From assembly GCA_021151615.1 (NCBI GenBank), contig JAGKXA010000159.1:1-10593 (forward strand): a stretch of 10,593 bases of DNA, given 5' to 3'. Positions 5,481 to 10,593 of this stretch are shown one piece after another (the stretch's first letter is position 1; each line of letters starts with the position of its first letter). The DNA is from Cellvibrionaceae bacterium (lineage in GTDB: Bacteria; Pseudomonadota; Gammaproteobacteria; Pseudomonadales; Cellvibrionaceae). The translations under genes were made by a program, and so were the position numbers. Under the pieces are notes generated by a model. That model saw only the letters and a list, made by a program, of their open reading frames with translations, was not told the DNA's origin and ran no database searches.

Positions 5481-7595
5481 GTGCAAACCATCGAGGCCCT
5501 TAGCCATCGACTATCGTCTTACCTCGAACCTTCCCAAATCAATTTGGTGAAGCGCGCTTACTTCTATGCCGAACAAGCCCATGACGGCCAAAAACGCCGC
5601 AGTGGCGAAGCCTATATCACCCATCCCCTCGCCGTAGCCGATATCCTCGCCAGCATGCATATGGACCATCAAAGCCTGATGGCGGCCATGTTGCACGATG
5701 TGATTGAAGATACCGGCATCAGTAAAAAAGCCATCGCCGGCCAGTTTGGCGATTCGGTTGCTGATTTGGTGGATGGAGTTTCCAAGCTGACTCAAATTGA
5801 ATTTGAATCCCACGCGGAAAAGCAGGCGGAAAACTTCCAAAAAATGGCGTTGGCTATGGCCAATGATTTGCGTGTAATTCTGGTGAAGCTCGCCGACCGC
5901 CTGCACAACATGCGTACCCTGGGTGCTATGCCGCCCGATAAAAAGCGCCGCATTGCAAAAGAGACCCTCGAGATCTATGCCCCCATTGCACACCGGTTGG
6001 GAATGAACGATGTGCGCCTGGAGCTGGAAGATCGCAGCTTTTACTGCATGTATCCACTGCGTGCCACGCGTCTGCAGGCCGCACTGAAAACGGCGCGCGG
6101 CAATCGCAAAGAGCTGGTAGAGCAAATCCAGGCTTCATTTGAGAAGCGCCTGCTCAAGGAAAATATCACCTCGATTGTGATTGGGCGGGAAAAGCATTTG
6201 TTCAGCATCTACGAGAAGATGCGTCAGAAGAAAAAGTTCTTCAAAGAAATTATGGATGTCTATGCCTTCCGCATCATCGTGGACAGCGTAGACACCTGCT
6301 ACCGCGTGCTGGGTGTGGTGCACAACCTCTACAAACCGGTTGCCGGTGAGTTTAAGGATTACATCGCCATCCCTAAAACCAATGGCTACCAATCGCTGCA
6401 CACAGTATTGGTGGGAATGCACGGGGTGCCGATTGAAGTGCAGATCCGCACCAAGGAAATGGATGAAATGGCCAATAGCGGTATTGCGGCCCATTTCCTC
6501 TACAAGTCCAATAGCGATGCCACTATCAACGCCAGCCACAGCCGCGCGCGCCAGTGGGTGCAGGGCCTGCTGGAAATGCAGAAAAACGCGGGTAATTCGC
6601 TCGAGTTTATCGAGAACGTTAAAATCGATCTCTTCCCGGATGAGGTTTATGTATTTACCCCGAAAGGCAAAATTGTAGAGCTGCCGACTGGCGCTACGCC
6701 GGTGGATTTCGCCTATGCCGTGCATACTGATATTGGCAACACCTGTGTGGCCTGCCGTATTAACGAGCGTATGGCGCCTTTGTCGCAGCCGTTATTGAGT
6801 GGGCAAAAGGTGGCGATTATTACCGCGCAAGGTGCCCAGCCCAATCCCAACTGGCTAAACTTTGTTGTTTCCGCCAAAGCGCGCTCAGCGATCCGTCACT
6901 ACCTCAAGCATCAGCGTCATCACCAGTCGGTCACACTTGGCAAACGCATGCTCAATCGCGCGTTGGCAGAGATTCATATGGATCTCGACCATTTGAGCGA
7001 AGAGCAGCAACACAAAATCCTGCACGGCGTGCAGGTGGATTCAATGGAGAAGTTGTTCGAGGAAATTGGTCTGGGCAACAAGGTTGTCTATTCGGTAGTG
7101 AAGTTGCTGCAGCCGGATGCCGAAACCAAAGCTCGCCCCGGTACCTTGAGCTCAGCAATCACCATCGACTCTGCCGAAGGTATGATGATCAGTTTTGCGC
7201 GCTGCTGCCGCCCCATTCCCGGTGACCCAATTATTGGCCATGTGAGTTCCGGCAAGGGCTTGGTAATTCACCAGGACACCTGTCGCAATATTGCGGAAAT
7301 CCGCAACTACCCCGACAAGATTAGTCAGGTGAATTGGGCAGCGACGGTGAGCGGGGAATTCCTGGTGGATGTGCGTGTGGAAGTGGAAAGCGACCGAGGC
7401 ATTATCGCCACCCTCGCCACCCGCATTACCGAGCAGGGCGCTAGCATCGAACATATCAATGTCCATGAACGCGATGCGCACAACAGTGTGATCCACCTGT
7501 GTATCGGTGTGCACAACCGTATTCACCTCGCCAATATCATGCGCCGTATCCGCAATTTGAGTTTTGTGATTCGTGTGAATCGCTCTAAAAATTAA
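5481..7595 (+). CDS. spoT: Bifunctional (p)ppGpp synthetase/hydrolase SpoT
   Basis: This 704-residue Rel/SpoT protein makes and degrades (p)ppGpp, the stringent-response alarmone, in the cytoplasm. Order of domains: HD hydrolase about 20-180, with H48, HDVIED (72-77) and LADRLHNMRT (137-146) intact; synthetase about 230-345, with YAFRIIV (261-267), IPKTNGYQSLHT (297-308) and EVQIRTKEMDEMANSGIAAH (319-338); TGS about 384-448 (FPDEVYVFTPKGKIVELPTG); a zinc-finger/CC region with ARCCRPIPGD (573-582); and a C-terminal ACT domain about 625-700. The GTG start is supported by GGAG (5471-5474) six bases upstream and by an N-terminus matching Pseudomonas SpoT. The notable feature is EFKD at 290-293, where bifunctional enzymes normally have RxKD and monofunctional RelA has ExDD. 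Hydrolase residues look complete. It is probably co-transcribed with rpoZ and perhaps ridA. Confidence 0.97.
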   Translation: MQTIEALSHRLSSYLEPSQINLVKRAYFYAEQAHDGQKRRSGEAYITHPLAVADILASMHMDHQSLMAAMLHDVIEDTGISKKAIAGQFGDSVADLVDGVSKLTQIEFESHAEKQAENFQKMALAMANDLRVILVKLADRLHNMRTLGAMPPDKKRRIAKETLEIYAPIAHRLGMNDVRLELEDRSFYCMYPLRATRLQAALKTARGNRKELVEQIQASFEKRLLKENITSIVIGREKHLFSIYEKMRQKKKFFKEIMDVYAFRIIVDSVDTCYRVLGVVHNLYKPVAGEFKDYIAIPKTNGYQSLHTVLVGMHGVPIEVQIRTKEMDEMANSGIAAHFLYKSNSDATINASHSRARQWVQGLLEMQKNAGNSLEFIENVKIDLFPDEVYVFTPKGKIVELPTGATPVDFAYAVHTDIGNTCVACRINERMAPLSQPLLSGQKVAIITAQGAQPNPNWLNFVVSAKARSAIRHYLKHQRHHQSVTLGKRMLNRALAEIHMDLDHLSEEQQHKILHGVQVDSMEKLFEEIGLGNKVVYSVVKLLQPDAETKARPGTLSSAITIDSAEGMMISFARCCRPIPGDPIIGHVSSGKGLVIHQDTCRNIAEIRNYPDKISQVNWAATVSGEFLVDVRVEVESDRGIIATLATRITEQGASIEHINVHERDAHNSVIHLCIGVHNRIHLANIMRRIRNLSFVIRVNRSKN

Positions 7596-7604
7596 TGCCT
7601 TTTT

Positions 7605-7680
7605 CAAATCCCTCCCCGACCCTCCCTTGTTAAAGGGAAGGAGCTCCCCCCTATGAAAAAGGGGGATTGAGGAGGATTTT
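7605..7680. repeat. Compound intergenic inverted repeat between spoT and ridA
   Basis: The 76 bases form nested inverted repeats. The outer arms are AAATCC-CTCC (7606-7615) against GGAGGATTT (7671-7679). Inside are two small hairpins, CCCTT/AAGGG (7623-7627 with 7632-7636) and CCCCC/GGGGG (7646-7650 with 7661-7665, around CTATGAAAAA). Runs of C and G alternating with AAA/TTT, and terminal AAATCC/GGATTT, look like a dispersed intergenic palindrome family (REP or small MITE class) seen in several proteobacterial genomes; that comparison is from memory. It may terminate or stabilise the spoT transcript. Copy number cannot be judged from one window. Confidence 0.6.
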
Positions 7681-7731
7681 GTTTTATACTTCAACGCTTT
7701 CCTTATTCGACGATTAATAAAAGGTTTTGCC

Positions 7732-8115
7732 ATGACCAATAAAGCCATTATTCACAGCGACAATGCCCCCGCCGCCATAGGTACCTACTCGCAAGCGGTG
7801 AAAGTAAACAATACGGTTTACCTGTCGGGCCAAATCCCGCTGGACCCAAAAACCATGCAACTGGTCGAAGGCGATTTTGCTGTGCAAGCGCATCAAGTAT
7901 TCAAAAACTTGCAAGCGGTGTGCGAAGCGGCTGGCGGCAGTTTGAAGGATGTGGTGAAGCTGAATATTTATCTGACCGATCTGGCAAATTTCCCCACCGT
8001 AAACGAAGTGATGGGGCAGTACTTTCAGCAGCCTTATCCCGCGCGAGCGGCACTGGGTATCAATCAATTGCCACGCAATTCGCTGATTGAAGCGGATGGG
8101 GTGATGGTTATATAA
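7732..8115 (+). CDS. ridA: RidA family reactive enamine/imine deaminase
   Basis: The 127-residue protein is a RidA (YjgF/YER057c/UK114) family member. RidA trimers in the cytoplasm hydrolyse 2-aminoacrylate and related enamines or imines released by pyridoxal-phosphate enzymes, protecting those enzymes. Visible family signatures are IGTYSQAV (16-23), VYLSGQIPLDP (29-39), DVVKLNIYLTDLANFPTVNEV (73-93) and PYPARAALGINQLP (101-114). The catalytic arginine R105 and E120 are at the same numbers as in E. coli RidA. The C-terminus, EADGVMVI, is slightly unusual in the last strand, where many members have EAIAVR or similar. The start has AAAAGG (7719-7724) seven bases upstream. It follows spoT after 136 bases containing the repeat; spoT-ridA adjacency is also known in Pseudomonas. 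A strong terminator follows. Confidence 0.95.
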   Translation: MTNKAIIHSDNAPAAIGTYSQAVKVNNTVYLSGQIPLDPKTMQLVEGDFAVQAHQVFKNLQAVCEAAGGSLKDVVKLNIYLTDLANFPTVNEVMGQYFQQPYPARAALGINQLPRNSLIEADGVMVI

Positions 8116-8140
8116 AATCATATATTAATTTTTACTTCTA

Positions 8141-8170
8141 AAAATGCCCGGTCGTCCGGGCATTTTTTTT
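8141..8170 (+). terminator. Strong intrinsic terminator after ridA
   Basis: AAAATGCCCGG (8141-8151) and CCGGGCATTTT (8156-8166) form a perfect 11-bp stem with a TCGT tetraloop, running into eight consecutive T residues (8163-8170). This is a textbook Rho-independent terminator, 25 bases past the ridA stop, and the end of the gmk-rpoZ-spoT-ridA region. The upstream A-run gives some activity on the other strand too. Confidence 0.93.
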
Positions 8171-8188
8171 GGTTTTATTTCAAGGTAG

Positions 8189-8284
8189 ATGATGTTTCGC
8201 TTGTTCAAAATGTTTTGGTGTATTATTGTTGTGATACACATTGTGGTATATAGCAGAATATACCAAGATGTGCTTTACAGATAA
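8189..8284 (+). CDS. Possible small membrane protein ORF (31 codons), unproven
   Basis: An ATG-ATG pair (8189 and 8192) opens a 31-codon frame that stops at TAA (8282-8284). AAGG (8182-8185) lies six bases before the second ATG. The product is one hydrophobic segment, FWCIIVVIHIVVY, with basic residues (R4, K7) before it and a short polar tail, the usual shape of a single-pass microprotein. Against it: the ridA terminator ends only 18 bases upstream, leaving no room for a separate promoter; the sequence is AT-rich, so hydrophobic codons are cheap; and two palindromes lie inside it, more consistent with control DNA for the next gene. I cannot name a family. Confidence 0.2.
   Translation: MMFRLFKMFWCIIVVIHIVVYSRIYQDVLYR
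8218..8239. promoter_or_regulatory. 22-bp inverted repeat GTGTAT-N10-ATACAC upstream of the peptidase gene
   Basis: GTGTAT (8218-8223) and ATACAC (8234-8239) are perfect 6-bp arms with a ten-base spacer. The centre lies 26 bases before the centre of the next palindrome. Such spacing would suit two operator sites for a dimeric regulator, although their arms differ. The regulator is unknown. Confidence 0.3.
8244..8265. promoter_or_regulatory. 22-bp palindrome TGGTATA-N8-TATACCA, candidate operator for the peptidase gene
   Basis: TGGTATA (8244-8250) and TATACCA (8259-8265) are perfect 7-bp arms, about 59 bases before the peptidase ATG at 8324. Its size and position fit a transcription-factor site near a promoter. 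TGGT/ACCA half-sites are seen with several dimeric regulators, for example GntR-type proteins, but no specific factor can be named. No confident -35/-10 pair was found in 8171-8317. Confidence 0.4.
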
Positions 8285-8323
8285 AAAACAATACAGTAAC
8301 TGCCAGGGTATAAAGGAATGGCT

Positions 8324-10321
8324 ATGAATATTTTTACAAAATTACTACTCGTACTAAGTGTTTCTCTCTTAATTAGTTTACCGTCTTATGCGATCTCCGA
8401 GCTGAGTACGAAAGATTTTTCGCAGCTACCGGACGTGAGTAATCTTGTGTTATCTCCTTCTGGGAATAAATTAGCATCAACAGTGCGTGTTAATGTGGGT
8501 GATGTTCAAGGTGTCGCTGTGCAGGTTACGGATATCGCTAGCAAAAAAAACAAGATAGTGTTGTTTAGTGATAATTCGAAATTTTTCTTCCAATCGATTG
8601 AATGGAAAGACGATATTACATTAATGGCCTTTGTTTTTTCCCCGGCGGAAAGAGATGCATGGATTGGAACAAGGAGCGCAAGATTTAAAACACGCGATTA
8701 CGACTTGATGTTAATCAATACCGAAACTGAAGTAGTGACACAGCCTGTTTCTAGTAAATTTCTCGAGCGCTATAAAATTACGCCATCAGTGCGGAGCTGG
8801 GTTGTTGACTCTTTATATGAAGACCCTGACCATATTCTTATGGCGTTTCCGGGCATCGATGCTGGTTTTTTACAAGATTCGGTAGTTTATAAGATCAATT
8901 TGAAAACGCAGAAGGCGACCACTTATCATCAAAGTAAAACGAATGTAAATAATTGGATGACCGATCAACAGCATCGAGTACGTATCGGTTCCCATTATAA
9001 AGAAGGTAAGGTGACCATACTGATTAAGGATGTTGATAGCGATAAATGGCGTGAACTTTGGGACTATAAAATTTTTTCAGAACAACAGGTGAATGTTCTT
9101 GGTTTTGGTGTTGATCCCAATCAACTTTACATTCGAGCTTATCACAACAAGCGTCAGGCAATTTTCAGGGTAAATATCAAAGATCCAGAATTAAAGCGTG
9201 AGCTAGTTATAGATGATCCGCAATACGATATTAAGGGCTCGCTGATTTATTCGCCCGTTACCGGAGCGGTTATTGGTGTAACTTCGAAAGAAGATGGCGG
9301 AACGCATTTTTTTGACAAAGACTTACAAGGTTTGCAGGCAAAAATTGACAGGGCTATTCCTGGTCAACGCAATTACATTTATTCGATCAGTGATGACCTT
9401 AAAAAATATTTAGTGTTTTCCACCAGTAGTACGGATTCTGGTACTTATTATCTGGGACAAACCAATCCAGTTAAGTTGGATGCGGTAGCTTATCGCTACA
9501 AAAAATTGACGCCCGAGCTAATGAGTAATACCCAGAGACTTGAATACATGGCGCGTGATGGCCTGAAAATAGAAGCTTACTTAACTTTGCCTAAAAATGG
9601 AGCACAAAAAAATCTGCCCACCTTAATGTTTCCCCACGGTGGGCCGATGGCTCGCGACAATGAATCCTTTGATTATTGGACGCAATTCTTTGTCAATAAA
9701 GGTTACGCAGTGCTGCAAATGAATTTTCGCGGTTCCGATGGTCTTGGCATAGAGTTGCGTAATGCGGGTTTGAAAAACTGGGGCAAGGAAATGCAAGACG
9801 ATGTGGAGGACGGTGCGCGTAAATTAATTGCTGATGGCATAGCCGATCCTAAGTCCATCGGCATTGTGGGTGCCAGCTATGGCGGCTATGCGGCACTGAT
9901 GGGTGTGGTAAAAACACCGGACTTTTATCGTTGTTCCATTAGTGTAAATGGTGTGGCTAACGTGTTTGATCTGGTAAAAGATAATCGCGCATTTTGGCTT
10001 GGTTACAATGTAATTGACGAACAAATTGGCAATGACAATGCAACTCTACGTGCTATATCTCCGGTGAATTTCGCGGAAAAAATTAAGGCACCGGTATTAC
10101 TAGTGCACGGCACTGATGACCGCCAGGTAGAAATAAAACACAGCTATCAAATGCGCGACGCGTTGCTAAAGGCAAATAAGGATGTGACCTTTGTAGAGCT
10201 ACCGAGTGAAGATCATTACTTGCTGAACGAGAAAAATAGAATGGATACCTTCCGTGCTATGGATGCATTCCTGGATAGATGTATGCCGGTAAAAACAGAA
10301 AAACCGGTCGCACTTAATTAA
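8324..10321 (+). CDS. Secreted S9-family serine peptidase (prolyl oligopeptidase/acylaminoacyl-peptidase type)
   Basis: Using the ATG at 8324 the product has 665 residues. This start is preferred over the ATG at 8318 because AAAGGA (8312-8317) touches the first ATG but sits six bases before the second. A signal peptide is clear: basic MNIFTK, hydrophobic LLLVLSVSLLISL, then PSYA with probable cleavage after A23, so it acts in the periplasm or outside. Residues about 30-385 are the variable beta-propeller. The C-terminal alpha/beta hydrolase (about 400-660) has PHGGP (437-441), the nucleophile GASYGGYA with S518, HGTDDRQV with D599, and EDHYL with H631, a complete triad. RGSDGLG (469-475) is also typical. 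Such enzymes cleave short peptides, often after proline or from blocked N-termini. It is AT-richer than neighbouring genes and stands alone between terminators. The exact specificity is unknown. Confidence 0.93.
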   Translation: MNIFTKLLLVLSVSLLISLPSYAISELSTKDFSQLPDVSNLVLSPSGNKLASTVRVNVGDVQGVAVQVTDIASKKNKIVLFSDNSKFFFQSIEWKDDITLMAFVFSPAERDAWIGTRSARFKTRDYDLMLINTETEVVTQPVSSKFLERYKITPSVRSWVVDSLYEDPDHILMAFPGIDAGFLQDSVVYKINLKTQKATTYHQSKTNVNNWMTDQQHRVRIGSHYKEGKVTILIKDVDSDKWRELWDYKIFSEQQVNVLGFGVDPNQLYIRAYHNKRQAIFRVNIKDPELKRELVIDDPQYDIKGSLIYSPVTGAVIGVTSKEDGGTHFFDKDLQGLQAKIDRAIPGQRNYIYSISDDLKKYLVFSTSSTDSGTYYLGQTNPVKLDAVAYRYKKLTPELMSNTQRLEYMARDGLKIEAYLTLPKNGAQKNLPTLMFPHGGPMARDNESFDYWTQFFVNKGYAVLQMNFRGSDGLGIELRNAGLKNWGKEMQDDVEDGARKLIADGIADPKSIGIVGASYGGYAALMGVVKTPDFYRCSISVNGVANVFDLVKDNRAFWLGYNVIDEQIGNDNATLRAISPVNFAEKIKAPVLLVHGTDDRQVEIKHSYQMRDALLKANKDVTFVELPSEDHYLLNEKNRMDTFRAMDAFLDRCMPVKTEKPVALN

Positions 10322-10345
10322 GATTTGATGGCACAACAATAAAAA

Positions 10346-10373
10346 AGGCCGATCAGTTGTTGCTGATCGGTCT
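10346..10373. terminator. Bidirectional terminator between the peptidase gene and lpdA
   Basis: AGGCCGATCAG (10346-10356) pairs with CTGATCGGTCT (10363-10373), 11 bp with one G-U pair and the loop TTGTTG. On the plus strand it is followed by TTTCTATTTTT. On the minus strand the stem runs into a stretch of six T residues (the A-run 10341-10346). It therefore can end transcription of both convergent genes and is better on the lpdA side. Confidence 0.88.
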
Positions 10374-10401
10374 TTCTATTTTTCGTTAGACCGTTAAACA
10401 A

Positions 10402-10593
10402 TTATTTTTTAATGGCCTTGGGATTGGGTAAGTCAGTTATGGTGCCTGCACCCAGCTCCGCTGCCAAGCCAACTGATTCATGTAGCGTTGGATGGGCGTG
10501 GATGGTCAGGGCAATATCTTCCACGCTGGCGCCAAACTCCAGTGCCAGGGTCAGCTCACCCAGCAGCTCTCCAGCGTGAACGCCCACCAAGCC
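10402..10593 (-). CDS. lpdA: Dihydrolipoamide dehydrogenase (E3), C-terminal end (runs off window)
   Basis: The last 63 residues and the stop codon of a flavoprotein that reoxidises the lipoyl groups of pyruvate and 2-oxoglutarate dehydrogenase complexes, passing electrons to NAD+. The fragment is the dimerisation domain. IHAHPTLHESVGLAAE (fragment residues 31-46) contains the catalytic His-Pro (H34-P35) and the paired glutamate E39. The ending ITDLPNPKAIKK closely resembles the E. coli Lpd C-terminus (ITDLPNPKAKKK), and upstream VGVHAGELLGELTLALEFGAS is the expected helix. The frame is open to the window edge. The similarity suggests the pyruvate dehydrogenase-type enzyme rather than a paralogue, but the neighbouring E1/E2 genes are outside the window. 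Confidence 0.95.
   Translation of the reverse strand, partial: GLVGVHAGELLGELTLALEFGASVEDIALTIHAHPTLHESVGLAAELGAGTITDLPNPKAIKK

Noticed and set aside
5511..6125. Long open frame on the minus strand inside spoT.
   Set aside because: It lies entirely over a strongly supported conserved gene, has no ribosome site or family motif, and is explained by the antisense of GC-rich codons.
7152..7748. Minus-strand open frame spanning the spoT 3' end and the intergenic repeat.
   Set aside because: It is antisense to the conserved SpoT ACT domain and its translation shows no recognisable domain.
8318..8323. First ATG (MAMN...) as the start of the S9 peptidase.
   Set aside because: The Shine-Dalgarno AAAGGA directly abuts this ATG with no spacing, whereas it is six bases from the ATG at 8324.
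1..10593. CRISPR arrays, tRNA or rRNA genes, phage or transposon genes, toxin-antitoxin or defence systems.
   Set aside because: I saw no regularly spaced direct repeats, no tRNA cloverleaf with CCA end, and no integrase, transposase or defence-protein motifs; the lone small HTH gene has no toxin-like partner.

Overview
The window looks like chromosomal DNA of a free-living gammaproteobacterium. The protein sequences (UvrD, SpoT, Lpd, guanylate kinase) and the order gmk-rpoZ-spoT-ridA resemble Pseudomonas and its relatives. A Cellvibrio-like organism (Cellvibrionales) is my best guess, but this is inference from remembered protein similarity and not a database result. Nearly all coding sequence is conserved housekeeping. 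I see no phage genes, transposase, CRISPR array, rRNA or tRNA.

Layout. Positions 1-261 (minus) hold the N-terminal part of a guanine deaminase-like zinc nucleoside deaminase. It diverges from uvrD (431-2671, plus), a complete DNA helicase II, and the shared control region carries a 22-bp palindrome. Next is a lone TRAP-type solute-binding protein (2781-3947, plus) with no permease genes beside it. A shared hairpin separates it from a convergent 74-codon gene with a MerR/excisionase-like helix-turn-helix (3981-4205, minus). That small gene diverges from gmk.

The core of the window is the nucleotide and stringent-response cluster: gmk (4381-4998), rpoZ (5130-5381), spoT (5481-7595) and ridA (7732-8115). 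These encode guanylate kinase, the omega subunit of RNA polymerase, the (p)ppGpp synthetase/hydrolase and an enamine/imine deaminase. The three gaps between them are rich in secondary structure: a chain of competing hairpins and a possible promoter before rpoZ, a long imperfect hairpin between rpoZ and spoT, and a 76-bp compound inverted repeat between spoT and ridA. A strong intrinsic terminator closes the cluster after ridA.

A visibly AT-richer gene for a secreted S9-family (prolyl oligopeptidase-type) serine peptidase follows (8324-10321). Its upstream region holds two 22-bp palindromes and a possible 30/31-codon membrane microprotein ORF. A bidirectional terminator separates it from the convergent 3' end of the dihydrolipoamide dehydrogenase gene (10402-10593, minus).

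I did not find a clearly new multi-gene system. The most testable oddities are an EFKD motif in SpoT where bifunctional Rel/SpoT enzymes normally have RxKD, the structured RNA around rpoZ, the palindromes before the peptidase gene, and the orphan, possibly membrane-anchored TRAP binding protein.
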